Positions 1 to 10,869 of a DNA stretch of 64,000 bases are shown piece after piece. Made by a program: the position numbers and the translations under genes. The stretch is taken from contig NC_050098.1 of assembly GCF_902167145.1 (NCBI RefSeq), positions 18,620,501 through 18,684,500 on the forward strand, given 5' to 3'. The notes beneath the pieces were generated by a model. That model ran no database searches, was not told the origin of the DNA, and saw nothing but the letters and a program-made list of their open reading frames with translations. Source of the DNA: Zea mays. Lineage: Eukaryota; Streptophyta; Magnoliopsida; Poales; Poaceae. Position 1 is the first letter of the stretch; every line of letters begins with the position of its first letter.

Positions 1-2521
1 TATAAAGTAAAGTAGGACATGATAGGTCTAAGGACACTTGCCTTCACCATGTTATTGCTCAGAGGGATCTTCGGCAACACACTCAGGAACCACGAGCTGC
101 TCGTTGTCTAAGTAAAGCGTGCATACATTCAATACATTTGGAAGGTAAAAACGAACATCACATCACACATGTACAAATATTGGCACACAACTCAAGAAGG
201 TACAGTATTAAGTACAGAGGAATGTGGTCAAGTTATAAAAATGGACTAATCCTAATTGGGGAATTGATTACTCTCTAAATGTTTGGAACATAGCTCAAAA
301 GGTTAAGTAGTGATTAAAACAAATGAAAGCTAGAATTATAATATAAACTACTCTCATTTAGAAATTTGATTACCTTTTAAGTATTATCCATAATTACATT
401 CCTAATTCTACTTATGTCATTAAGGCCTAGAGGTTAAGCCAAAAATAAATCCAAGTAATGCATAACACTAATCTCACAAGATTGAATATACTTTATTCCT
501 AGGGTTCTCCTTTAATTTATTTCATTAAATAAATAAATCAGCATATACTTTAATTCTATATTCTAATTGTAAAAATTAAAGTTTACGTATTACAGTTGGT
601 CATATTTTATTTGAACAGAGAATAATTTGGTGAACATTTTGCAATTTGAACCACTAAATTTGGAGTTCATATGAAAAAGATATGAAATAAACAAGTTTTG
701 AAGTTTGAAATATGAAATTAGGGCTAAACTTGTGATTAAATAAAAGTCCAGCGGTCTAATTAAAACAAACCAGGGACCTATGCGCTAAAACAAAGGACGG
801 CGGGTTGATTTCCTAAAACCAGGGGGTTTCTTAAGCAAATAGCCACACGAAGGGGTATCGGGCTCCCTCAACCGTTGGATCAGAAACCGACGGCTGAGAT
901 TAGATCGCGAGGGCACGCATGCGCGGCTGACAAGCAGGGTCAGGGGCGTCAGCGGCAGAGGGGGAGGGCGCACTGACCGAGCGGTCCTAGCGCCAGAGGA
1001 CTTGGGCGCTTACAGGCGGGCCAGGGCGTCAGGGCACGCGTCCGCGAAGCTGTACCCGCGGTCTGAGCCGTTGGATCTAAATCAGACGGAGGGGATCAGA
1101 GGCAGGCCAAGGCGCAGGGCGCACGTGCGTGAAGCGGTACCCACGGTCCTGGCCGTGCGATCAGGATCGGACGGAGGGGATCAGACCGAGGGAAACAGAA
1201 GGCTGCGGCGGCGCCGCTCCTCTCCGCGGCGGTGAGGTCGTCGGAGTTGAGGCTGGCGCGGGCTAGGGTGGCACCGGGGTCGCCGGAGTTGGGCAGAGAG
1301 GGAGAGGGCACCACGGCGAACTCAATGGCGGGGAAGAGGCCATGAATCCACGGGCAGAGAAGGGAGAACGGCGGTGAGAAGGTCTTGGACGGGCCGGAGT
1401 GACTCCGGTGAGCCATTCCGGCCACGAGGAGGGGACTTAAGGTGCGCTAAGGCCTGGGCTAGCTTCAGCAAGGGCAGGGGTAACACAGGGACCTACTCCA
1501 GGGAACTAGACTGGGCTAAATCGGCCGGCCACCGCGCGAGCACGGCGGACCGCCGTGGCCGAGCACCGGCGAAGGTGAAATTGGCCGAACACAGGGCACA
1601 ATAGAGGAAATTGGGCACGAGGACGGGTGTCTCACCTCGGGGCGGAGCTCAGGGAGGCTTGGAGCGGTCTCCGGCGAGCTGGATGGCCGGGAACGCGGGC
1701 GCGGGTCTCCGGTGGCGGCTGGCGGCGTGGGCAGAGCGCGAGAGAGGCCGAAGCTGAGCGAAATGAGGCGAGGAGTGTGCGCGGGGCACTAGAGGGGCTC
1801 TAAGAAGGGAGCTGGGCACGTGGGTGGGCGTCATGGCCGAGAAATCCGGCGACGTGTGCGAGTGCGCACGAGCCGGTCCACGGCGAGCGCGGAGGGGGCG
1901 GAACTGACAGGTAGGGCCCACGACGCAGAGAGATGAGAAAGGGACGTGCGGGGCAACGACTCGGCGCCAGGCGGACCAGGCCCGCGAGACAGGGAGAGAG
2001 AGGGAGCGCGCGGGGAAGAAAACTAGCGCCGACTGGCTGGCCGCACTGGGCAGCGAGCGAGTGAGGGAGGGCGCACGCGAGGGAGAATTGCCGCTGACAG
2101 GTGGGGTCTGCCTGTCAGGCGACGCGGGCACACGGGCACGCGGCCTGGCTGGGCTTACTGGGCTGGTTTGGGCTGCTTTCTCCTTTTCTTTTTCTCTGAA
2201 TTTTCTAATTCCTTTTCCATTTCTTTTTCTATAGGTTTTTCAAATCCAAATTCAAACTAGGTGTCAAATTCAAATAAATTCAAACTTGTGCAACACTTTA
2301 AAGAATATTTTAAACTCAGCATGATGCAACATTTCATGACTCATAAGGTTTTGGCAAAAATAAATAATTAACCTCCACTAGTTTAAGCTATTTCTAACCA
2401 AAAGGAAAAGGAGAAAAAGAATCTAGAGAGAGAAAGCCTAGAGTGAGAAAAGGAAGAGTAACACATGATTTTGGGTGATAATTAGAAAGAAATTTTATAC
2501 CCCTAAAATCAGGGTGTTACA
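1..2521 (-). repeat. 3' LTR of element A (partial)
   Basis: This segment repeats 7556-10158 at high similarity, with scattered substitutions of a few percent by eye. On the minus strand it begins TGTAACACCCTG at 2521, directly after the polypurine tract. The 1.26 kb or so that corresponds to 6258-7555 lies beyond the left edge of the window. It is about 82 bp shorter than the matching part of the other LTR, mostly because it has two rather than three copies of an 86-bp repeat (first unit at 1046, second at 1131). The many ORFs in the GC-rich part are not credible genes. Confidence 0.92.
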
Positions 2522-2545
2522 GACCTATCCCGCTTAAATGAATCT
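2522..2545 (-). other. Polypurine tract region of element A
   Basis: On the minus strand the bases just before the 3' LTR read ATTTAAGCGGGATAGGTC, preceded by a CTCGAG-containing stretch. This is the expected place and composition for the plus-strand primer of a plant chromovirus and fixes the 3' LTR border at 2521. Confidence 0.75.
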
Positions 2546-2557
2546 CGCCCTCGAGAT

Positions 2558-2950
2558 TCAGGGCTCGCTAGAAAAGAGCTCACGGTACTTGGCTTTCAAA
2601 TCATCTTCTCTTTCCCAGGTTGCTTCTTCTTCTGAGTGGTGACCCCATTTGACTTTGCACATCCTAATGGTACTTCTCCGAGTGACCCGATCGGCTGTCT
2701 CCAGAATTTGAGTTGGCTTCTCAATATAAGTCAGATCTTCTTGAATTTCAAGATCCTCTGCTAGCAACTGCTCTTCTGGCACTCTCAAGCATTTCTTCAA
2801 CTGAGACACATGAAACACATTGTGCACAGTGGACAGATTCTCTGGTAAGCAGAGTTGATAAGCCACTTCTCCACGTCTTGCTTGAATCTGATACGGCCCA
2901 ATATATCGGGGTGCTAGCTTGCCTTTGACTCCAAACCTTTTGGTTCCTCT
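2558..2950 (-). pseudogene. Integrase C-terminus plus chromodomain (pol remnant of element A)
   Basis: Reading the minus strand from about 2948, the frame shows the GPY/F module of Ty3/gypsy integrases (KLAPRYIGPYQI), then the usual VHNVFHVSQLKK segment, then a chromodomain-like tail with TYIEKPTQIL and KVKWGHHSEEEATWE. It ends at a stop at 2558, just before the polypurine tract. The chromodomain of such integrases is thought to guide insertion into heterochromatin. The integrase zinc finger, catalytic core, reverse transcriptase and RNase H that should lie upstream are absent, so this is a leftover C-terminus joined to the protease region. The frame differs from the protease frame, so even the fusion is broken. 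Confidence 0.85.
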
Positions 2951-3429
2951 GATGGTTTAATATCCTCAATATGAGCAGTGACTTGGTGACAACTCCCTTT
3001 CCTTGATCCAGACAAGACCAATTCCACTAACACTTCTCGTGATAGGGACACTAACGTCACTATTCTCTCGTCGCAACTAAGACTGGCTTGATACTTGGTT
3101 AGCCAATTCATCCCTAGGTTGACATCTATAGTTGTATCCTGGTTACCCATAACTATCAAATTGGTGGGGAACTCTATCCCCCTTATTCGAACCTTTGCAC
3201 TGGGGAAAAATCTATCAGTTTGGGTCCTTCCACCAACTGAACTAACTCTCATAGGTGGATACATGGGTGTTACTGGTATTTTATGTGATTCTACCCATGA
3301 TGCAGTCACAAAAGAATGCATGGCACCAGTATCAAATAGTACTTTTGTTGGGTAGGATTCGACTGGAAACATACCTACTGCCACGTCCTGAGCATCCTGG
3401 ATTGCTTCGGCCTCCAAGTGATTCACCTT
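2951..3429 (-). pseudogene. Retropepsin-like aspartic protease (element A)
   Basis: The minus-strand frame contains the protease active-site motif as VLFDTGAMHSFV, followed by a flap-like region and NLGMNWL, as in plant gypsy proteases. In an intact element it would cut the Gag-Pol polyprotein inside the virus-like particle. It is in the same frame as the gag zinc knuckle upstream. Downstream it runs into integrase C-terminal sequence out of frame near 2950, which marks an internal deletion of most of pol. The active-site Asp-Thr-Gly is present, but the gene is not translatable as a whole because gag carries stops and a frameshift. Confidence 0.85.
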
Positions 3430-4646
3430 TCCACGGTTGTAGGCCTGACCATAGACTTTTAGTGCTTGCTGTGGTGCTCCTTCTCTTGCTGGGGCATTGA
3501 CTGCTGGCGGTTGCTAGGCTGCTTTCTTTGGACAATTCTTCGCCCAGTGATTTTGTTCTCCACAGTAGAAGCATGCACGACCTCCTACTTATGCTAGGGC
3601 TGCTTGGCCATTCTAGTTGGTTGCGGGGGCAGGAAGACGAGCTTCCTGGTTGTTCTGACGTTGGTACTGATTTCCTCCCGGTTGAGTGTTCTGACGGTAT
3701 TGCTGCTGCTGTTGCTGAGGAAACTGCCTCTGGTACTGGTGCTGGTGCTGGGGTTGACGCTGATGCTCGTGCTGGTGCTGGTGCTGGTGGCCTTGCTTGA
3801 ATTGATGTGGCGAGTTGCCTGAGTAGCGGGGATGACTGCTATTCCCGGTCTGAGGCCCACCAATCTTGCGCTTCCTATCCTCCATCTCCCGACGCTTCCT
3901 TTCAGTCATGATTGCTCTGTCTATCAAATGCTGGAAGGTGGGGAAAGTGTGGTTCATCAGCTGATAATGGAGGGGATCAACCATTCCTCTCAGAAAGCGG
4001 TACTGACTCTTGGCATCTGTGTTGACATCCTCGGGGCGTAACGTGACAGCTATAAAAACTTATCCCTGTACTCACTGACGGACAAGGGACCTTGCTTCAG
4101 GGCGAGAAACTCCTCCTTCCTCACTATCATTAGTCCCTCGGGCACATGGTAGCGACGGAAGTTATCCCTGAACTCCTCCCAAGTAATGGCTTTAGGGTTG
4201 GCATGGGTGGCGAGGTAAGACTCCCACCAAGACTGTGCTGCTCCCCTCAGCTGTCGGGCACCATAGAATACCTTCTCACGATCGTTGCATTGGGCAGTGT
4301 GCAACTCACGCTCCACAGTACGCAGCCAATCTTCCGCGTCCATGGGGTCAGCATAGTGGGCAAAGACAGGGGGATGGCCCCTCATGAATTCTGCCCGCTT
4401 GTCTCTGGGCACTTGTGGCATCTGGACTTGCACTGGAGGCTAAGGTGGTGGTGGCTGCTGCTGAGCTTGCTGCATCGCTGCTAATGTCTGACCAATTGCC
4501 TAAACTGCCTGGATATGCATCAAGAACATCTGCTCAATGGTCATCGGGGGTGGCGGTGGCAAATGGTGCTGCGGAGCTGCCTCCTCTTGGGGTGCCTGCT
4601 GCTCTGGCTGAGCACGCCTCACACCTCTGCGCCTGTTCTCAGACAT
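3430..4646 (-). pseudogene. gag: gag pseudogene of element A
   Basis: The start is the ATG at 4646, giving MSENRRRGVRRAQ. A Retrotrans_gag domain follows (WLRTVERELHTAQC, FYGARQLRGAAQSWWE, at about 4340-4180), then a Gln/His-rich stretch (3880-3660) and one CX2CX4HX4C zinc knuckle (CFYCGEQNHWAKNC, at about 3570-3530), which would bind genomic RNA. The gene is broken: TAG stops interrupt the frame near 4500, 4440, 4050 and 3613, more stops occur before the knuckle, and about one base is missing near 4030. Most stops are TAG or TAA where CAG or CAA is expected, fitting C-to-T decay of methylated DNA. Confidence 0.9.
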
Positions 4647-4995
4647 CTGTAGGAATCACACACATATCAGATTTGACTCTGTAGTCTTTCAGCATAAGAA
4701 AAGATGTATAGAAGATCTTCATAGCATTGAACACTTGATCATCCTCACTGACAGCTTCTCAGATAAAGAGGAAAGTGGAAATAAAGGGATTACCCAACTA
4801 AATAACTAATTTTATTAATAACTACACCAAGTTGCAGGGGATACCCACACCTTGGTGACAATCATTACAAAGATCCAACTCCAGTACATGTCCATCATAA
4901 CAAGCATCCGACATAAATTAAGCAAACTAACTCTAACTAGACTGACTAGACTGAGATACTGAACTAAGCATATTACATACTCCGACTCTGTCGAT

Positions 4996-6021
4996 CTAGG
5001 GATCCAAATCTATCTGGGTCCGGCAGTCTGGGGTACCATAGTCGAAGCGACCATGGGGCAGTGAACGGTAAGGGTGCTGAATCCCTACACGGGCGGGAGA
5101 ACCACCATCAAGATAGTGGCGTGCCGCGCATTCAACACACAATTCCGCAACCTCCGCCCGAACCTTGCCCAACTCGTTGAGGGCGTGGTCCAACTCTGTG
5201 TTGAGCACGGCGGCCAAGTTGACCATGCTGCTCAGCCTGAGATTGCCCTCACCGACTGGCGAGACAATCACACCTCTAGCACTGTCGGTCGAACGGCGAG
5301 GGTAGTACTTCAGGTCAAGGCCATCAGCTACCCCGCTGAACAACGAGCAATACTGAGAAAGTGCCCGTCATGCTGCATCTTGCATGGCTGCCTCGACAGT
5401 ATCCCTCTCAGTAATAGAATAGTGCTCTGAGAAGGCCTCTGCACCCCGGAGATCATCGTCCGGACGACGCACCAAGCAAGTAGCCTCCCACTGGTCTGGG
5501 TATAGCCGACGACGATGCTGGTAGACTACACAACGATACTCGATAGACCAAGTGTGCCGGTTGAAAGCCCGATGCAACAAGGTATCGAGAGCGTCGTGGA
5601 AGTGACACCCGCGAGCAGCGTCACGAGTGATGGGTCTCGCGATCCATCCCTCCGGCTCCGGCTCCTCTTAACGCTGCGTGTCGTGGCTTGAACTGCCACC
5701 GGCGTCGTCGTCGTCCCTGTCTCCGTCGGGGTCTCCTCCAGCAGTCGGGATGCCCTGAGGTGGTGCAGGGGGCATCTCTGGCTGAGGTGCAGGGGAAGGT
5801 GGTCTCTCAGACTCCACCTCCCGCTGAGGCGAGGGGGAAGAGTCCTTCTGCTCCTGCTCCTGCTCCTGGCGTCGGCGCTCCTGCTCCTCGTGTAGGCGAC
5901 GATGCAGTCTCTCCAGCTGGCTGGACTGGCCTGACACCGTGCGACGCAGTGGACACTCCGCTAGGCGAGAAGGCAAAAAGGGGATCACAGACTTACATGC
6001 AGTGCACCTGATACGGGCCAT
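4996..6021 (-). pseudogene. ORF0-like frame between PBS and gag (element A)
   Basis: A single minus-strand reading frame of 342 codons runs from an ATG at 6021 to a stop at 4996, interrupted by only two in-frame stops: TAA at 5670-5668 and TGA at 5370-5368. The first third has a CXXC pair near the N-terminus (IRCTACKSVI), a Glu/Gln/Arg-rich likely coiled coil and a Pro/Ser-rich stretch. The middle and end are globular-looking. I do not recognise a domain. From memory, rice gypsy elements of the RIRE3/RIRE8 type carry an extra 'orf0' here, so it is probably the equivalent. Its function is unknown. The low number of breaks argues for past coding use. Confidence 0.7.
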
Positions 6022-6240
6022 CTACAAAAGACATCGTAAGCACAAGAGTAAGAGTAGAACTATGAGACCAGAAAGTAAGCAGAAAGGAAAGTGAGACGAA
6101 ACTTTTTGAGATAAGTAAATAACATAGAGTTGGTCAAGATGACTAACTTTTGAAAAGACACTAAGGTCAAGGTAAGAGTAGGGGTCTATAGTCCTTAGGT
6201 CGACCATTCTAGTCTAGGTTAGCGGTCCTACAGTCAGCAA

Positions 6241-6253
6241 GGCTCTGATACCA
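6241..6253 (-). other. Primer-binding site of element A
   Basis: The minus strand reads TGGTATCAGAGCC, complementary to the 3' end of initiator tRNA-Met, the common primer for plant gypsy and copia reverse transcription. It lies four bases inside the LTR border at 6258 and fixes the element's orientation. Confidence 0.92.
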
Positions 6254-6257
6254 CTTA

Positions 6258-9200
6258 TGTCACACCCAGTTTTAGAAGGTAAACCGAATGCGAACCATGT
6301 ACGTGCCAGGATCAGAACTCACGTACACAGCGTTTACATAGTTGGACATCATCACACAATGCTCGAAATAAATAGTGGAAAGGTACTTTATTACATCAAG
6401 ATGTCTGAGACATCCACAGAGTCTATTACATAAACCTAGTGTTTAACATTAACATCAAAGTGCGGAGTATCAAAACGTAGAAAATAAGCCTACACAAGCA
6501 GCTAACTGGGGGTCTGCCACTAAAGTAAACTAGAATTCGTCGTATTCCTGGAACTCCTCGAAGTCATCCATGTTGCCAACTTCACCTCTTGAGCACTGAG
6601 AACAGTGGGGACAACCTGGGGTGGGGTGGTTTGTAAAGCAAGGGTGATTACACATCAACGTACTCAGCAAATGTCCCGTTTGGCTAAGGTGGACTAGCGG
6701 TATTTGGAGTTAAGGTTAAGCTGTTGCTTTTAGTTGGTCAAGTTTTATTATTATAAGTAGAGCCAAATTTTAGTAATAACCCAGTTATTACCCACAGGCA
6801 CTCCCTCTAAGAGGAAATACCAGAGATCAGGATTATAATCACCATTGTTAATCATCATCATAAAAGTAACCATTGTTCTTCTAATCGAAGAGGATCCCAA
6901 GGCTGCTCAGAACCGTGAGCACGGCTAATATACTAGTTTCTAACACTCTGCAGAGGTTGCACACTTTACCCACAAGCCGTGATTCCCATTCTGCCCGGGG
7001 TTCTAGACTCCCCATTGATCACTACCAAGGTGACCTAGCAGGGTCTCACTACTTAGCCTTTACAAAGATTTCCTAGAGGTCATAGCCACCCGTTAGGTTT
7101 CTCCAGTTTGATAAACACAGTACATCTCCCCAAAGGAAGGGTGACTAACAAAACCAAATCAAAGAACCTCTGCAACCAACCTCGGCAGAGCAAGTACTGT
7201 GCCCAAACCCCATTGATGGCCCTACGGCGAAGCCAACTACTGCTCTGGTTCCTCTAATTAATCAGCTAAGGGCGTCCCATTCCACCCTCATGGTTGCACT
7301 GTTATCCCGGGTTGTCACTCCCCAAACAGGTCCTTACGGAGAGGTACTCAGGAAAGAGCCTGAGCCCCCTAAAGTAATCACAAGGACCCCATCGAGATAA
7401 CATCATTGTATCATAAAAGATCACATCATGTTCATTGATTAAGTTTAAGCAATAGCATAAGCTAACCATGATTAACCCAAAAAGGTAAACAAGCGTAAGG
7501 GAAATACAAACTAGTCAATCCTTAGGTTTCAATAAAGTAATGCGGGACAGTGAATTATAAAGTAAAATAGGACATGATAGGTCTGAGGACACTTGCCTTC
7601 ACCAGGTTGTTGCTTAGAGGGATCTTCAGCAACACACTCAGGAACCATGAGCTGCTCGTTGTCTAAGTAAAGCGAGCATACATTCAATACATTTGGAAGG
7701 TAAAAATGAACATCACATCACACATGTACAAATATTGGCACACAATTCAAGAAGGTACAGTATTAAGTACAAAGGAATGAGGTCAAGTTATAAAAATGGA
7801 CTAATCCTAATTGGGGAATTGATTACTCTCTAAATGTTTGGAACATAGCTCAAAAAGGTTAAGTGGTGATTAAAACAAATGAAAGCTAGAATTATAAGAT
7901 AAACTACTCTCATTTAGAAATTTGATTATCTTTTATGTATTATCCATAATTACATTCCTAATTCTACTTATGTCATTAAGGCCTAGAGGTTAAGCCAAAA
8001 ATAAATCCAAGTAATGCATAACACTAATCTCACAAGATTGAATATACTTTATTCCTAGGGTTCTCCTTTTATTTATTTCATTAAATAAATAAATCAACAT
8101 ATACTTTAATTCTATATTCTAAGTGTAAAAATTAAAGTGTACAGATTACAGTTGGTCATATTTTATTTGAACAGAGAATAATTTGGTGAACATTTTGCAA
8201 TTTGAACCACTAAATTTGGAGTTCATATGAAAAAAGATATGAAATAAACAAGTTTTGAAGTTTGAAATATGAAATTAGGGCTAAATCTATGATTAAATAA
8301 AAGTCCAGGGGTCTAATTAAAACAAACCAGGGACCTATGCGCTAAAATAGAGGACGACGGGTTGATTTCCTAAAACCAGGGGGTTTCTTAAGCAAAACAG
8401 CCACGGGAAGGGGTATCGGGCTCCCTCAACCGTTGGATCAGAAACCGACGGCTGAGATTAGATCACGCGGGCGCGCATGCGCGGCTGACAAGCGGGGCCA
8501 GGGGCGTCAGCGGCAGAGGGGGAGGGCGCACTGACCGAGCGGGCCCAGTTGCAGAGGACTTGGGCGCTGACAGGCGGGCCAGGGCGTCAGGGCCCGCGTG
8601 CGCGAAGCGGTACCCGCGGTCCGAGCCATTCGATCTGAAACGGACGGAGGGCATCAGAGGCAGGCCAAGGGCGCAGGGCGCGCGTGCACGAAGCGGTACC
8701 CGCGGTCCGGGTCGTTCGATCTGAATCGGACGGAGGGGATCAGAGGCAGGCCAAGGGCGCAGGGCGCACGTGCGCGAAGCGGTACCCGCGGTCTAGGTCG
8801 TGCGATCAGTATCGGACGGAGGGGATCAGACCGGGGGAAACAGACGGCTGCGGGCGGTGCCGCTCCTCTCCGCGGCGGTGAGGTCACCGGAGTTGAGGCT
8901 GGTGCGGGCTAGGGTGGCTCCGGGGTCACCGGAGTTGGGCAGAGAGGGAGAGGGCACCACGGCGAACTCAATGGCGGGGGAGAGGCCATGAATCCATGGG
9001 CAGAGAAGGGAGAACGACAGTGAGAAGGTCTCGGGCGGGCCGGAGTAACTCCGATGAGCCATTCCGGCCACGGGGAGGGGACTTAAGGCGCGCTAAGGCC
9101 TGGGCTAGCTTCAGCAAAGGCAGGGGTGACACAGGGACCTACTCCGGGGAACTAGACCGGGCTAAATCGGCCGGCCACCGCGCGAGCACGGCGGACCGTC

Positions 9201-10158
9201 GCGGCCGAGCACCGGCGAAGGTGAAATGGGCCGAACACAGGGTGCAATAGAGGAAATTGGGCACGGGGACGGGTGTCTCACCTCAGGGTGGAGCTCGGGG
9301 AGGCTTGGAGCGGTCTCCAGAGAGCTGGATGGCCGGGAACGCAGGCACGGGTCTCCGGCGGCAGCTGGCGGCGTGGGCAGACCGCGAGAGAGGGCGAAGC
9401 TGAGCGAAATGAGGCGAGGAGTGTGCGCGGGGCACTGGCGAGGCTCTAAGAAGGGAGGTGGGCGCGTGGGCGGGCGTCGTGGCCGAGAAATCCGGTGACG
9501 TGTGCGAGTGCGCACGAGCCGGTCCACGGCGAGCGCGGAGGGGGCGGAACTGACAGGTAGGGCCCACGGCGCAGAGAGAGGAGAAAGGGGCGTGTGGGGC
9601 AACAGCTCAGTAACTGGCGGATCGGGCCCGTGAGACAGAGAGAGAGGGAGCGCGCGGGGAAGAAAACTGGCGCCGATCGGCTGGCCCCACTGGGCAGCGA
9701 GCGAGTGAGGGAGGGCACGCGCGAGGGAGAATTGCCGCTGACAGGCGGGGTCCGCCTGTCAGGCGGCGCGGGCGCGCGGCCTGGCTGGGCTTGCTGGGCT
9801 GGTTTGGGCTGCTTTCTCCTTTTCTTTTTCTCTGAATTTTCTAATTCCTTTTCCATTTTTTTCTATAGGTTTTTTCAAATCCAAATTCAAACTAGATTTC
9901 AAATTCAAATAAATTCAAACTTGTGCAACACTTCAAAGAATATTTTAAACTCAGCATGATGCAACATGTCATGACTCATAAGGTTTTGGCAAAAATAAAT
10001 AATTAACCTCCACTAGTTTAAGCTATTTCTAACCAAAAGGAAAAGGAGAAAAAGAATCTAGAGAGAGAGAAAGCCTAGAGTGAGAAAAGGAAGAGTAACA
10101 CATGATTTTGGGTGATAATTAGAAAGATATTTTATACCCTCAAAATCAGGGTGTTACA
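6258..10158 (-). repeat. 5' LTR of element A, complete (3901 bp)
   Basis: The LTR has plus-strand ends TGTCACACCC and GGGTGTTACA, which form short inverted TG...CA termini. Its left end abuts the primer-binding site. Its right half matches 1-2521. About 8400-9800 is GC-rich and includes a run of three 86-bp units. Nothing in it looks like a captured gene, and the ORFs here are composition artefacts. The other end abuts a truncated LTR of a different family at 10159, so element A inserted into older retrotransposon DNA. Confidence 0.9.
8604..8861. repeat. 86-bp tandem repeat, three units, inside the 5' LTR of element A
   Basis: The word GAAGCGGTACCCGCGGT recurs at 8604, 8690 and 8776, giving a strict 86-bp period with about 90% similarity between units. 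The matching part of the other LTR (1046-1215) has two units. The third unit accounts for almost all of the length difference between the LTRs. Confidence 0.85.
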
Positions 10159-10788
10159 GTCCGGTGCGCCCATCGCCAGCAGCCTCCCCAACGTCTATGA
10201 AAGTGGTTGGGGGCTATAAATACCCCCAACCACCTCATTCGTAACCATCCAAGCATTCTAAACATCTCATTCAATACAAGAGCAAAAGACTCCACTCCAA
10301 GAGACATCAAATAGTTTAAATCCTCTCTAAGCTTCCAAATCAACTCAATTCCCTTAGGGACTTGAGAGAGGGTGTTCTTTTGTTCTTTTGTTGCTCTTGT
10401 TGCTTGGCTTGGCCCTTTATTTTCTTTCTCTTATTCTCAAGTGCTTTGTAAGAGAGGCAAGAGACACCAAGTGTGTGGTCGTCCTTGTGGGGTCTTGTGA
10501 CCCGTGAGATTAAGGAAGAAGGCTCACTAGGTCTAAGTGACCGTTTGAGAGAGGGAAAGGGTTGAAATAGACCCGGTCTTTATGACCTCCTCAATGGGGA
10601 CTAGGTTCTTTGGAATCGGACCTCGGTAAAACAAATCACCATGTTCACTCGCCTTATTTCATGGTTGATTTGTTTTCCCTCTCTTTCGGACTTGAATTTA
10701 ATTCTAACACTAACCCTCGTCTTATAGTTTGTGTTTAAAGTTATAAATTTCAGGTTTCTCCTATTCACCCCCCTCTAGGCAACTTCAG
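10159..10788 (+). mobile_element. 3' part of an unrelated LTR (Sirevirus-like), truncated by element A
   Basis: The segment has a TATA box (CTATAAATACCCCC, about 10215), a CT-rich leader, and ends near CACCCCCCTCTAGGCAACTTCA. Grass Sirevirus-type LTRs end in a very similar way in my memory. Its left end is cut by the insertion of element A. No primer-binding site follows the end at 10788, so it is a solo or 3' LTR fragment. The family assignment is a guess; that it is LTR-derived is fairly safe. Confidence 0.55.
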
Positions 10789-10869
10789 GGAAACCCTGCA
10801 CCGGAGGTAGGCACCAATAACAGTAGCGCATGTCACGCCTTCCTTTCGAAGGATGAGTACTCCTGCTAG

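Larger units (their letters stand above)
1..10158 (-). mobile_element. Element A: Ty3/gypsy chromovirus-type LTR retrotransposon, internally deleted, 3' LTR cut by window edge
   Basis: The element runs right to left. Its 5' LTR is at 6258-10158, followed by a tRNA-Met-type primer-binding site (6253-6241), an ORF0-like frame, gag, protease, an integrase tail with chromodomain, a purine-rich tract and the start of the 3' LTR (2521 downward). Reverse transcriptase, RNase H and the integrase core are missing: protease sequence passes into the integrase C-terminus near 2950. It therefore cannot move by itself. The chromodomain and the very long LTRs place it among plant chromoviruses (Tekay/RIRE3-like is my best guess). 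The flanking base on the right is GTCCG; the other target-site copy lies outside the window, so the duplication cannot be checked. Confidence 0.9.

Noticed and set aside
785..2131. Long GC-rich open frames on both strands (and their copies at 8463-9959)
   Set aside because: They lie inside the LTRs of element A, overlap one another on both strands, differ between the two LTR copies and show no domain. Base composition explains them.
3528..3822. Plus-strand Leu/Val/Ala-rich ORFs
   Set aside because: They are the complement of the Gln/His-rich stretch of the minus-strand gag and have no features of their own.
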